A stretch of DNA of 64,000 nt, taken from NCBI RefSeq assembly GCF_040954835.1, contig NC_090698.1, forward strand, positions 46,386,284 to 46,450,283, given 5' to 3'. Every line of letters starts with the position of its first letter. The stretch's first letter is position 1. The notes under the pieces are model-generated. The model was given only the letters and a program-made list of their open reading frames with translations, was not told the DNA's origin and made no database searches. This stretch comes from Lepisosteus oculatus. Its lineage: Eukaryota; Chordata; Actinopteri; Semionotiformes; Lepisosteidae. Shown here one piece after another: positions 24,466 to 36,059 of this stretch. Both the position numbers and the translations under genes were made by a program.

Positions 24466-24821
24466 ATTTGGCAGAACAGGCCGCTCTTCACCACTGGGTC
24501 ACAGAGATGACACTTTTCTAAAATGTCTTTAAAAATAAAAGCGATTACAATTGGCACGACTGTTGACTTTTCACGATAACTGCTAGAGTTACGAAAACAC
24601 ATGTGTGCGTACAAAATACATGTGGCTGTTTTCACGGCCTTCACTATGTCGTTTTTAAGCCATTTTTTGACCAAGCTAGAATATTATTCTGTCCAAATCT
24701 TTGGAAGGGAAAGGCAGAAAGCCTTCAAACCAAATGCATTTAAAAGACCACGACATGTGAAAATGTTCACAGCCTCCACATAAAACTATCAGTGAGCTAA
24801 TTCTCTTTTTTTTCATCGATG

Positions 24822-24897
24822 CACTGTAAAAAACAACCCGTAAAATTTACGGTAAAAAAATGGCAGCTGTGGTTGCCAGAAATCTACCGTAAAAAAA
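24822..24897. repeat. MITE-like palindromic repeat fragment
   Basis: It begins CACTGTAAAAAA and contains the self-complementary CCGTAAAATTTACGG, a TGGCAGCTGTGGTTGCCA palindrome and CTACCGTAAAAAAATACGG. I recognise this pattern as a repeat widespread in teleost genomes. It abuts the start of copy A. Confidence 0.6.
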
Positions 24898-24912
24898 TAC
24901 GGTTGAAATGTT

Positions 24913-25447
24913 TTTAACATCAGACCATTATTTTTTCTCCTGTTAATAGATGCTAAGACACAAATAAGACAACTACCACTTAATAAGAAAACTGAGGGCA
25001 GAGTAGGTGAAATTTTATTTGTCAGTTTTTTTTTGCATAACATGTCCATAGCAGAGTCTTTGAAACCAAAGTCTAAAAGTAGAAACATGTTGAAAAGGTC
25101 AAATCACCAAATAAAAAGAATCATTCAGCCTCAATCATTTAGAGATCAGCCAGAAGGAAAAGTAAGACACTCCAGAAGCAGGGTTGAGAAGCATTGCTTT
25201 AATAGACCGATCAGTAAATATCAGTCTCTGAAGAGGAACAATCTTACTCTCTAGCTTGATGGCGAGATCAGAACAAGCTGCTGTTTTGCCATGAGAGGGT
25301 TTGGGACAGGGGAGAAGAAATAGAAGCAGCAGAGGACAGATGCATTGAAAAGCCAGGAATCAACACAATAGGTGACCACACAAACACCAATAATGGGAAT
25401 CAGTGCACTTTGGCAAAGCAGGTTAATCCCATCGATGCTCTGTTAAT
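24913..25447. repeat. Inverted 0.53 kb block at the head of copy A
   Basis: This block has the same orientation as array D (matches 6155-6690 directly), whereas everything after 25447 is the reverse complement of array D. Both edges read TTAA (TTAACATC... and ...CTGTTAA). Confidence 0.72.
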
Positions 25448-25855
25448 TAGTATTTGGTGATGCCACTTTGTCAAAGACTTAAACCAGGTGATTTCAATCA
25501 TTGTATCATACTGTAGACTGCAATGTGAATTTAATCTCAAAAGGTCCAGTCACTTCATTCAGTCAATTACTTGAAAGAAGGCAGGTGTGAAACTCAAAAA
25601 CTGAGCATTGATGGTATCCAACTACTTTTGAATTAGCTTAATCAAGAGCTCTGCTGGCATGGTCGTACTCCAGTACTGGGGATGAGTTTTTACTGAGTTA
25701 AAATCTGTAGAAACTTCAGTAGAATTTTCCAGGATTCTTCCATAGTTTAGTTCCAAATAACTGATCAAGTCTGCATTGGGATATACAGTAATTAGGAATA
25801 ACTATATGTAGATCGCTATTGCACTGGGGTTCCTAGATAAGTGTGTAGATCTGAT

Positions 25856-25970
25856 GGGCAGCATGGTGGTACAGTGATGAGCATTGCTGTCTTGCAGCAC
25901 TGGGGCATTTGGCTCACTTCCTGGTGTGCTATCTGCAACACTAAATTAAATAAAGTGGTTAGAAAATAAA
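25856..25970 (+). repeat. Internally deleted tRNA-like SINE in copy A
   Basis: Plus-strand version of the short SINE present in every array unit. It begins GGGCAGCATGGTGG. Confidence 0.58.
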
Positions 25971-26027
25971 TGTGATCTAGTTGCTTTTATAATTTTTTAG
26001 GAATGCCTTTCCTACTGTGTCCTTCAG

Positions 26028-27163
26028 GTGAAGCCCGTGAGAATTGCCCGGTGCTAACTAAAGCCACGCTTGTGCGTTCTCGCTGTTTCTCCAATGGAAT
26101 CAAGCCTGTGCCGCCGAACCCCCAACCCAGGTCTGTCCATGACACACGGCCCTCAGAAATGTACACATTGCAGACACATTCAGAGCAATTAAAATGCTGC
26201 CCTTACAGCTCAAGACGGTTGTGGCTTTTATAAACAGTGCACTGAAGCTCGTTTTCCAAACTTGTAACTTTGTTTTTGCTTACTGCCACACAGGTAGCCT
26301 CCTACTTTTATGAACATCTTTTCTGTTTTTTTGTGGCGGCTGGAGTGAAGAGTGTTGATAAAGTTAGGTTGTTGTTCAAGCTGGCATCTTTTGTGGTTTT
26401 ATGTCCTTCAAAGCAGGGTTGTGAACTTGGCAAGGGAGTGAACAGAGTTGCCAACACTGCTCGAACACTGTAAAGATGACACAGCAGTGTTTATCATTTT
26501 TTCACTTTTCTCCACTGTGTCTCCATTTGTGTCTTGTCTACAGGTCCAATAACTCCCCTCCTTTAGTAGCAAGACCTCGCTTGGCTGGAGTCCCCTCCAG
26601 AAGGCTGATGGCTGCTTCCAGAGTGGAGGACAGCCCCAACCAAGGTGCTGACAGCTGGAGCTGCTGGCCTGTCATTTGTTTGAATGAGTTTGCTTGTGTG
26701 TATGAGTGTGTGCTGAGAAACCAGCCGTGAGACTGGGCAGAACTGAAAGTAACCTAGTAGCTCTAGGTTTTAACAGTACAGCACAGTAGAGATTGAAACT
26801 TCCTGTCTGCTGGGACTCATTTAGAGTTAAAGAGATAAAGAAGATATAGACCTTGCCGATTATTCTTCTCCGTCAGTTCTTGCATTTGCCCTCCTTGTGT
26901 TGAGGTTGGTGTGTGTGTCAGAGCGTTTGCTACTGTGGGCTCAGGTGTTGTGAGATTGGTGTAAAGGGTGACAGTTCTGAATGGTGTTGAGAAATTTTGA
27001 CCTTGTTTTGTAGGGGTGACCTCAGATGTGAGTGTAGCGGGACAACAACTGACCTATTGTAACGGGCCTGCTGAGCCTGAGGAGGACAGGCTGATAGTGG
27101 TGTCCCCACCTGCTGCCAGACCCCCGGGCAGTGTGCCCCGTAGAGTTTCCAGAATCCCCACAT
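26028..27163 (+). CDS. Exons c, d, e of copy A
   Basis: Exon c 26028-26217, d 26544-26644 and e 27014-27163. They have the same lengths (190, 101, 150 bp), acceptors (CTTCAG, CTACAG, TTGTAG) and phases as the minus-strand cassettes, and all are open. There is one cassette only on this side. The exons look intact but belong to a gene copy broken downstream and lacking its first exon. Confidence 0.62.
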
Positions 27164-27630
27164 GTGAGTCGGCTACACCATTGGTTAAGATGTCGCTAAT
27201 GATAATAGGGACTGGTACCAGAGTTGCATGCAAAACCTCAGTGGTAACAAAAACTCTCTAATGGCCTGTGAAGAGGGATTTATTACAGACTTGACACTAT
27301 TCCTTTCTAACATCCCACCTTCATAACTGTACAAAACGAAAATAAACTTACCTTTTTATCGGTAATACAGGATTCTCCAGCCTCAGGGAAAAAAAAATGT
27401 ATTACTGTATACTTGGTTCTGCTCTGTCTTTTTAAACTGCCTTGCATCAAGAAAAGGCTCTTCTGCTGCTGCTGATGTGGTAAAAACATTATGTTTCTAA
27501 CATTCGTTTTCATGAATGTTTTTAGGAGTCCTTTGGTAAAAGTTTAGAGGATAGTAAGACTGGCCTTGGGGATCATTGTATTGTTTTATTGATTTTGAGG
27601 ATCGTTCTGATTTTGGTGAGTTATTAATGG

Positions 27631-27885
27631 GCGGCATGTTGGCTCAGTGGTTGGCATTGCTGCCGTGCAGCACTAGTTTTTATGGGTTTCCAGGTATTCC
27701 AGTTTCCTCCCACAGTCCAAAGACATGGTGGTAGGTTAATTGGCTTCTGGAACAAGTGGCTTTGATGTGAGTATATGAGCATGTCTGTGTTTGTGTCTGT
27801 GTGCCCTGTGACTCCGGCTCCCTCCCTCATGACCTTGTATTGGATAAAGTGTTTAGAAAGTGGATGGATGGATGAATGAATTGAG
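27631..27885 (+). repeat. tRNA-derived SINE with GGAT-repeat tail
   Basis: It starts GGGCGGCATGTTGGCTCAGTGG, with a pol III A-box-like TGGCTCAGTGG. It carries the common fish SINE segment CCTCCCACAGTCCAAAGACATG and ends in GGATGGATGGATG. Confidence 0.7.
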
Positions 27886-28271
27886 AATTGATCAAAATTG
27901 GTTCTTGGAAAAGAAAATTCCCTTAAGATAACTGCCCTATCAGAGAGGGTTGCAACAAATCAGTTTCAAAGACCTTCAGAACTGTAATGTGAACTCTTGC
28001 GGACATGTGAAGTGATCTGTAGACAATGGGCACAAATCAAGCCACGCTAGAGATAGCAGCACAACCCAGGATTTATTGAACTCTTAGGAGTGGATATGCC
28101 AGTACACATTACTGTTCACATTTCAACTCCAGCTTTAGCAACACAGCAACAGATAGCGTGCCAGAGTTTTAGAGTATTGGGTGCGACGTTTTGGTTCTGT
28201 GAGGCAGTAGATCATCAGGTGACAAAAGCTCACAAGGTGATGATATCTCCAGATTCACAGAGAAAACCCAG

Positions 28272-28374
28272 GTTTCAGGGAAGAAAGGGCTCCTGAGGAT
28301 GTCACAGAACAGTGGTGGAGAGGACTCGGACATGCAGTTCCTGAGCCCCACCAACCCTTCCGACAGAGAGAGAG
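28272..28374 (+). CDS. Exon f of copy A
   Basis: Acceptor ...ACCCAG. The exon is 103 bp and reads V-S-G-K-K-G-L-L-R-M to S-P-T-N-P-S-D-R-E-R. It matches copy B 51045-51147 with no frame change. The donor GTGTGC is poor. The upstream intron end is shorter than in copy B because of a deletion. Confidence 0.5.
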
Positions 28375-29640
28375 GTGTGCTCACAGAGGAGGGTCAGGCC
28401 TGAAAGGGGATCTGCAGTCCCAATTTCTCAGGCCGGTTATTAAACCTTGAAATTATTTTTTTTCACAAAGAAGAGAGAGGCTGTGAAATTTTCAAAGCAA
28501 AAAGCAAATCCTTGATGAGTAGCCCAAGAGTCACAGCTGAAACTGATTCGGGGAGTGCTGCTTCCTGCTATTGACATTTCTTCTCTTCCCACCCGATTGC
28601 CTGTGCTTTGGTTGTGTCTTTGGCTCATAGATGTAACTGGACTTTTAGATGAAAAAGGATTTGATATCTCACAAGCTGTTAAATGTTTTTTTTTTTTATT
28701 TCTCAACAGAACTTTAGTCATAGCATTAAAACTCCCAATGGATTTTGGATACACAGTTCCACGCATATGCATTACTTAACAGCTAAGGCTTGGTCTGTCT
28801 AATGGTATACTTGATACTTGATGTCTAATGATATACAAATGATGCTTGGGCTGGTAATGACAATGCTATGCTAGTTAATTATATTAATCCTTAACATCTT
28901 TCAATGTTTGGGAAAACCAAGGAATGAGCTATGTTTGGCTGGTTTTGACAGCTCCTGTCCATGGTGGGGACAATGTGCCTACAAAGACTTCCTGCCCTCT
29001 CTGCGGACATTCCAGCGTAGAGCGTACATTTCTCACAGCCCCAGGAGCTGCTGGGGGTCTGGGCTCTCAGCCAGCTTGCAGGAATGTGGACCCTAATGTT
29101 GGCATGTCCAGCACCTGATCCAGCAGGAAGGAGAGCAGTCTTCTGTGCAGATCCCTCTGCCCCAGTTCCCAGAACACTGCAGGGAAGGATACACATCCAT
29201 TCCTTTTCTTTCTCCTTTCTTTCATCTTGCTCAGTTTTTATTAAGTGATCATAAAAATTGAGGAACATTGATAATGGTAGTTTGGATGATTTTTGACAAC
29301 TGCAGTTTTGATTCCAATTTTGGTGATAGTAGTACTATTGATTACTGTTAAGTATCAGACTGAGGACTGATTGCCTATTATGAAGACTGGTAGTGGTTAC
29401 AGTCAAGTTGGTTTGCACAATCTTGACCTCCATGTGGTGAAAGAGCAGGGGACTTGATGTAGTGTTTTAGCAACAATGGCAACTTGTTAGGAAGACTGCC
29501 ATCCTGACTAACCACTACAGCCTTCACAATAGACAAGCAGTCCTCACCCTTTATTCTTCTTAAAGGTCAAGTGGAAATATAGTTTCCTCTCAGAACGTTA
29601 TGTACAGACAGTATGTGTAAGCCCTGTCTGTGTTCTTCAG
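28375..29640. other. Intron f-g of copy A; about 1 kb not present in copy B
   Basis: Copy B goes from exon f to the matching GAAGACTGGTAGTGG sequence within a few bases, while copy A has about 1 kb more. A 64-codon frame at 28924-29118 with a C-P-L-C-G-H motif lies here but has no supporting copy. It may be ancestral sequence deleted from B or an insertion in A. Confidence 0.4.
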
Positions 29641-29891
29641 GGGAAGCCCAGGGAAGGACCTTCCCAGAGCTCCTCAGAGCCTCTCAGATGTGCTCCACAA
29701 CCTGCCGCTGTGTCTTCAATGGAATCAAACCCGTGCCCCCGATCTCTCGAGGCACCAAGCCCTTGCCCGACAGGGCCTAGGGTATGCCCAGGGACTCAGG
29801 AAAGGCAAGCCAGACAGGGCGCCCCTTGGAGCGCCCAATGGAAAGTAACCTTCAGCTTTATGGAGAAGAGGAGGCAGTGGACTATGAGGAA
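29641..29891 (+). pseudogene. Exon g of copy A, with a stop
   Basis: It matches copy B 51409-51659 but has a TAG where copy B has CAG (near 29778), and the first base after the acceptor differs (GGGAAGCC instead of GTGAAGCC). It shares with exon c the motif N-G-I-K-P-V-P-P. Confidence 0.65.
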
Positions 29892-30053
29892 GTCAGAACA
29901 CACCAGTGGTGGACATCACAACATTCTTGCCTGTGGGGTTGGGGATCTCAAAATTGACAGCTCTGTTCCAGCTCTGTAAAGATAACTGTCAGAGCAGTGC
30001 TGATTGTTATTATTTTTTCACTTTTCTCCTCTGTCTCTGTGTCTTCCCTGCAG

Positions 30054-30154
30054 GTCCGATTACTCCCCTCCTTTAGTAGCAAGGTCTCGCTTGGATGGAA
30101 TCCCCTCCAGAAAGCTGATGGCTGCTTCCAGAGTGGAGGACAGCCCCACCGAAG
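30054..30154 (+). CDS. Exon i of copy A (exon d paralogue)
   Basis: 101 bp, acceptor CCCTGCAG, donor GTGCTG. It is nearly identical to exon d, and the phases are the same (starts with 1 base, ends with 1). In copy A it follows g directly, because the region holding exon h is deleted. Confidence 0.55.
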
Positions 30155-30574
30155 GTGCTGACAGCTGGAGCTGCTGTCTTTTTGCTGTAATTTGTTTGAA
30201 TGTGTTTGCTTGTGTGTATGAGTGTGTGCTGAGAAACCAGCTGTGAGACTGGGCAAAACTGAACAGTAATTAAACATTACAGCTTGGGTTTTGAATGGGG
30301 CACAGTCTGTTTCAGTTTTTTCTTTTCTAGACTAGATTACTGCATTTCCTAGTCATTTTCATCAGTGAAAAAACTGTCTTTGTCCACAGAAAACACAGTA
30401 GCTGTTCATTATTGCTGCCTACTGGGTCTTATTTAGAGATAAAGAAATAAAGAATAACACCTGCCCACATTTTTCTCAGTTGATTTTGGCATTTGTACTT
30501 CGGCATGAGTGTCAGTGTGTCTGCTGGGTTTTGAAAGGTGAAGGGTGTTGAGAAATGCGGACTTTGTTTTGCAG

Positions 30575-30733
30575 GGGTGACCTCGGATGTGAGTGTAGTG
30601 GAGTAGTGGCTGACCTATTCTAATGGGCCTGGTGGGCCTGGTGAGCCTGAGGAGGACAGGTTGATAGTGGTGTCCCCTCCTGCTGCCACACCCCCGGGCC
30701 GAGTGCCCCGCAGAGTGTCCAGAATCCCCAGAC
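30575..30733 (+). pseudogene. Exon j of copy A (exon e paralogue), with a stop
   Basis: 159 bp with a TTTGCAG acceptor and GTGAGT donor. It aligns with exon e, with 9 extra bases. The frame used by exon e meets a TAG early in the exon (GTG GAG TAG TGG). Copy B lacks 60 bp covering this stop. Confidence 0.7.
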
Positions 30734-31309
30734 GTGAGTCGGCTGCACCATTGGTTAAGATGTCACTAATGATAACAAGGACTGGCTCTGAAGGATAATT
30801 AGTTTTTCTGAGGAAAAACAAAGGAAAATTAACTATTAAGCCTTGATTCTTTGTTAAATTATGCATTATGTGATGCATTATGTGATAGTTAGCCCACAGA
30901 GGAATGATAATATCAGATGGGAATGCAGGCTTTAACTAATCTAATGTAGTCAATGGGACTCTGGATCATGATAGAGTTTTTGTAGTCAACACATTTGTAA
31001 CATAGGCAGAGATGTGATATTTTTAAAGTCATACCAATTTGTTGGTGTAATTTCTGAGCCTCAATTTGGTGAGTTGCTTTCAGTCGAATCTGGCTATTAT
31101 CACATTATTATTTTAATATTGTTGCGTCCATTTCAGTGATGCCTGTCAGGCATTGTAATTAAATCATACATTCCAACTCACTAACACTTTAAAAATAAAA
31201 CAGGTGATGCAGTTATTAATGTCAGTTTTGAAATCTGTTCATAGGTTCTCAAGAGCTCAGTGCAGGTCTAAGTCTCAGGGCCAGTGCTTTGGTCACTTTG
31301 TCTCTATAG

Positions 31310-31461
31310 GAGTGTTGGGGAGCTCCACTCGAGTTGCTTCTCAGCAGAGCCTGATGTCGTGCCCTGGGCAAGGCACCAGCACTGGCAACACAAGTGTCGA
31401 GCCCCTGGCGCGAGTCTATGGAAAGGCAGTCCAACACAACAGTCACCCCTACGTCGAGGAG
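31310..31461 (+). CDS. Exon k of copy A
   Basis: 152 bp, acceptor TCTATAG, donor GTGAGT. The frame is open: G-V-L-G-S-S-T-R-V-A-S, then S-C-P-G-Q-G and a basic/polar tail. Starts in phase 1, ends in phase 0. It matches copy B 53716-53867. Confidence 0.6.
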
Positions 31462-32621
31462 GTGAGTAAGAGGCCTTTATTTCTCTTTGCTTTTGTTTTG
31501 AGTTTTTTACAAACAAAACTTTTGAGTTTGAAAATGCTCTGTAGGTCTTTCATTTTTGTGTTTCATCAATGTCCTAGTTTTTTATAATACCTTCTAAAGT
31601 ATATTTATTTATAAACACTTCACATCAAGACATCAAAAACAATCAAGATTAGTAATAATGTCTCCATCAGCATACGTGTGTACTCTGTATACTGTAATGC
31701 CATAGCACACAAGTGTAACTACAGTATATTATGATCAAGTCCTGTCTACGTACTGACCTAATATTCACAACAACAGTATTTGAAGCCCTATACAGACAGT
31801 ATTCTGGAATAGAATATTAGAGTATTTTAGATGTAAAAATACAGCCTGGAAAGGAATTGACCCAATAATAACAAACAGCAAAAATCTGTTCAGGGGTTCA
31901 CTATATAGGAAATAACAATGATACAGGACTAATATGTTTCTTTTTCCATCTATAATATATTTGGTATTTGAGGGATTTGATCATTTTGGGACCAGCCAGA
32001 TTGCTTACAATGATCAGGCACAGTTATTTATCTCAGAAATCTCAGAAATTAAAACATTTTTAATTTTTTTGTAGACCTTGGGGTTCAGTATATAGGAAAT
32101 AACAATGAAACAGGACTAATATGTTCTATTTCCATCTACAGTGGTATTTGCATCAGTGGTATTTGAGGGATTTGATCATTTTGGGACCAGCCAGATTTCG
32201 TTCAATGATCAGGCACCGTTATTTATCTAAACATTTTTACATTTTTTGTAGACTCTGGTGGATAACTTGTGAAAGCCTTTAGCTTGCTTTTAGAAAACAC
32301 CTATCAAATCCCTTGCATGGCACTTTCATCTATGTACTGTACTTAATTATATCAGCAGCATTATAGAGTTGCTGTCATATGGCTGTAAGTTATGTTACAG
32401 CAGCAAAATATAGAGGAAAATCAAAATAAAATGCAAGTATATGTATATGAATACTATGAATCACAATTCAGTGCTGTGAAACAATTTATGTCATGGGGTC
32501 CAACAGTAAATATTTCAGAGGACTCAAAGTAAAAACTTTTACCAGGACTGGTCCAGCTGGTCTCAAAACTGAGCCGGGCCAGGATTGCCCAGGGTTAACT
32601 TGTGCTTTTCTGTTATTACAG

Positions 32622-34250
32622 ACACACAAGATGGGGCACGTCCAGGACCAGTGGAGGAGCGTGGGGAGTCTTAAGAAACGCCTGCGCATGACAGGGGGGG
32701 ATGGATCTGCAGAGGAGAGGGATAACGTTGTAGATTAAACCGACCCAGGGACGCCAAATAATGTAGGGAAAACTGGTTCAGGGACGCCAAATATGTAATC
32801 ATAGTGGCTCTCTGAAGGCACCAGTTCTGTAGGGTTTGGGCATTTACTGAGACAATTATTAATTGTAGCAGTAAATCACAAAGTTGATTCTTTTGATGGC
32901 TTTAGAATCCAACCATGCGACATAACTCAAACAACGCGCACACACAGGTACTAATACACGAGGATACATTTATTAATACATAGAATATGCATATAAACCT
33001 AACAGATCTTATCGAGAGGGTTATCAGAATACAAAAGGTATATTCGGTCAGTTACAAAGAGTTATACATATCAAGAGGACATACGTTCAGTATGTCATTC
33101 ATTAAGACCGTTTCATAAATGAACTTGGTTATAACTTCTACATTAGATACTCAAACAAGTACATAACTCTTAGGAATTAAATTGATATCAACTGGTTGGG
33201 ATAACAATTGAATTCTCGAGCTGTAATGCATTGAAGTTGAATACTCATCCAATCTTTGGGGATTCAGATCTCCTGCGGGCACAAAGAAACAGTTGCAGGC
33301 TGTTGCTGTCCAATCCGCGCTCTCTGGCTCCGTGCTCATTGTTGGCATTAACTAGCAAACTTTGTGCACAGGAGAAAAGATGACTGTGGGTCCCAGCAAG
33401 TCAGGAAGAGGACTGGTTCGTTCCTGATGAAGAGCTAGTTCTGAACAGTGATTCAGCTGTCCACAGTTCCGACCTGTTCACGAGGCCTGCTGCTGGCTAC
33501 TCTCTGGCAACCTCCACTCTAGACTCTTAGAACAAAGGAAAGTTCTGGCACTCGGACACACTGGCCGTTCCGTGGTTGTCCGGGCTGAGTCTCAGGATGG
33601 TCAGGAGGCGCCCTGCGAGAATGTCCTGCCCTTGGGAGCCTTCTGCTCCTGGGCCGTCCTGCCCTGGAATTCTCCTTTGAATTCCCTTTAGAATCTGAAT
33701 CTGAATCTTGTTGAATCTGAATCTGAATCTTGTTGAATCTCTCAGGCTCTCTGTGTTGCCTGTTTTTACCTGGAGGAACTTCAGCTCATTGATTGGCTGA
33801 AAGTTCCATGGGCATCAGAGTCCCACGTGGGTTACTCGGCCCTACCAGTCCCTGATTGGTTGATCAAGGTGAGATATGAGTCACTTAGTCCTGACACTTA
33901 GTAATGCAGTCCAGATGTCCAACTGGCACTCCCTAGACAGATAGGCGCCAATGGATGACCATTGATCATGATAGCCAGGCTTAGCTAAGTGCATCCCCCT
34001 TTGGGAGCTGTCCTTATCAAAAGAAAACATGTTGCATGAATAGTTTCTCTGTGGCTGCACCACAGAGATGAACAGAGAAATGGGGCCTCATTTGGGAAGG
34101 CTCAGAACACTTAATTCTGCCTTATTATTAAGCCTCACCGCTACAACGTCTCTTTCTGCCTCTGAAGAGTACCCCCCATATCGCAGGTCAGATCAGCATC
34201 TCCGAGCTGGCCCTCACCCAGAGCCTTCAGTTTCTGGCCTCTGACGACTG
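32622..34250 (+). pseudogene. Exon l/m of copy A, split by a solo LTR
   Basis: The first part (32622-32728) reads T-H-K-M-G-H-V-Q-D-Q-W-R-S-V-G-S-L-K. The LTR lies at 32729-34145 and the rest (34146-34250) leads into the TOG start ...E-L-A-L-T-Q-S-L-Q-F-L-A-S-D-D-W with donor GTATGC. One base is also missing near 34155 compared with copy B. Unlike B, this copy has no 264 bp insertion between I-S-I-S and E-L-A-L. Confidence 0.75.
32729..34145 (-). mobile_element. Solo LTR (1417 bp), retrovirus-like, probably minus strand
   Basis: TGTAG...CTACA ends with ACGT duplicated on both sides (32725-32728 and 34146-34149). Copy B shows the uninterrupted site. On the minus strand a TTTATATGC box near 33000 and AATAAA near 32970 precede the end, supporting that orientation. 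A 42 bp piece of the same LTR occurs at 60536-60577. Confidence 0.72.
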
Positions 34251-34407
34251 GTATGCATAAAGCAGTACAATCAGCATCCAACTATTCCGCTTTCTTTGAA
34301 TACAGTTCTGACTAGTGAAAATATAGACCTTGCTGCCCATAGCTCTATACAGTTAGACCTCTTTCTTTGTCCTGGTTGATATATTTCTTTCCTTTCACTG
34401 AATTAAG

Positions 34408-34513
34408 GGAGAGGAAGGTTGACGGACTGACCTTCATAAGGCGTCTGTACCAGCATCACCCCGCCATCCTGAAGAGCAGACTGCACAATGTCTCCCAGGC
34501 GCTCGTGCAGGAG
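34408..34513 (+). CDS. Exon n of copy A (TOG domain start)
   Basis: 106 bp reading E-R-K-V-D-G-L-T-F-I-R-R-L, then H-H-P-A-I-L-K-S-R-L-H. This is the first TOG helical repeat. The acceptor is AATTAAG where copy B has AATTCAG. Donor GTGTGA. Confidence 0.6.
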
Positions 34514-34628
34514 GTGTGATCTCTCCAAAATATTAATTGTTCATTTGTATTATTGCTTTTTACTGTTTTTGTATCCATTCTGAACCATTTATAGAGAACG
34601 GTTCAAGAGAGGGGTACAGACGAGGCTC

Positions 34629-34817
34629 TGCGATCAGCTGTGTCTAGGATGGCAGTGGTGTGTCTGAAAGACATGTTCACCTTCCTGCAGAGAGGGATGG
34701 ACCCGGAACTGGGCAACACAGTTAAGGTGCTGCTGCACAAAGCCGGAGAATCCAACACATTCATCCTTCATGTACCCCTGCTCGTGCAATCAATGCACTG
34801 CTGAATGGAGGTCTGAG
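34629..34817 (+). pseudogene. Exon o of copy A, lacking its acceptor
   Basis: Compared with 57160-57395, about 42 bp spanning the acceptor and first codons is deleted at 34628, and about 40 bp is replaced by a few bases inside the exon near 34770. The rest still reads R-S-A-V-S-R-M-A-V-V-C-L-K-D-M-F. Confidence 0.8.
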
Positions 34818-34959
34818 GTAAGGGCAGAAATATACAGAATAGAATAATACCCAGAATCTTAGGGTCTGACTTCAGGAGCTGTGAAGGGTCATTTACGTTT
34901 CACGGAGCTTTAAATCAAAGCATGTACTAAAGAATGTTTACTACAATGCTAATATCCAT

Positions 34960-35150
34960 TCATTTTCTAACCACTTTCTTCAGTTTATGGTCATGAGTTA
35001 GCTGGAGCCTATTTCTGCAAACAGTGGGTGTAAATCAGGCCAAACCTTGGACTTGTCACCAGTCCGTCACAGGACAGACACACAGACACGGACACGTGCA
35101 CACTCACACCAGAAACACATGAGAACACACAAGCAGATAGCACCCCAGGT
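34960..35150 (-). repeat. tRNA-like SINE remnant fused to exon p, copy A
   Basis: It equals the SINE tail at 57531-57792 up to CACCCCAGGTCC, then runs straight into exon p sequence. The rest of the SINE, the intron end and the exon start are missing. Confidence 0.75.
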
Positions 35151-35152
35151 CC

Positions 35153-35252
35153 TGGTGGAGAGGATGGGCGCACGTAACCTCCCCAGGGAACTCACCAGCT
35201 GCATCCTGCCTGCTGCCACTCGGCTGGCACAAGACGCCTCCCAGGAAACCAG
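35153..35252 (+). pseudogene. Exon p of copy A, 5' third deleted
   Basis: Only the last 100 bp remain (V-E-R-M-G-A-R-N-L-P to A-T-R-L-A-Q-D-A-S-Q-E-T-R). No acceptor is left. The GTACAA donor is intact. Confidence 0.78.
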
Positions 35253-35360
35253 GTACAAGCTTGCTCTTTTCCTAGACGGGTAAGATGGTGATTTCCTTCA
35301 AGGAGCCAGCTTTGCAACTCCGTGGTGCAATGAGTCTCATGCAAAGATTTGTCATTTCAG

Positions 35361-35406
35361 ACACTTTGGACAGCGGTTGCTGTCTTCCCTGAAGCACCGA
35401 CTTTGA
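35361..35406 (+). CDS. Exon q of copy A (short end of the TOG domain)
   Basis: It reads H-F-G-Q-R-L-L-S-S-L-K-H-R-L then TGA, as in copy B. In another frame the bases over the stop read D-F-E-Q, which resembles the continuation expected in the family. Confidence 0.5.
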
Positions 35407-36059
35407 GCAAAAGGTACTGTCTGTGATCTGCGGTCCTGTATTTTACAGTACAGCTCTAATTTTAAAACAGAAACATTTCATTTCCTTTTAATTGAAAATG
35501 TAGGTCTAAAATTTATAAAATCACAATCTACATTCACAAACACTTAATAGGGGACAATATACATCATTAACAGCCGGACTGTTTAATTTATTAAAATGAA
35601 TATTACATGTAGTATGTGCTCTAGAAACTTGCAGATGATTAAATATTGTAATACATTTCTACCAATGCATTTTTTAGGTTATTCTTTTTACATTTATAGT
35701 ACTTAGCACAAAAAACTAATCTGGAATATTTTCAGCTTCCAATGTATTTAAAGGTATCGCTTACTAATTAAAAACTACTTTATTTTTGTCAATGTATGTT
35801 ATTCATAATCAGTGAATGAATTAAAGTCATTACTGAATTGTGTGAAAGATGAAAAATGAAAGTACTGTGGCAGGCCTGTTCTGGTACACCCTTAATTAAA
35901 TGCAGGTGGGCTGGAGCTTGAGGCTCCCAGTGATGTTGCTTGACTGATTGATGGACGTATTGTATTCTGTATGCTTCATGCACATGATCACCCAGCCCGT
36001 CTGTCTATCCTGGTGCCAACTTCCACCTTTACCAACTCTCCCACCTTTGTGTCTGTTAG

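Noticed and set aside
27780..27890. GGATGGATGGATG tract considered as an independent microsatellite
   Set aside because: It is the tail of the SINE at 27631-27885, not a separate array.
28891..29268. 125-codon minus-strand frame in intron f-g of copy A
   Set aside because: No homologous copy in B, no splice signals consistent with it, and composition like chance reading of C/G-richer sequence.
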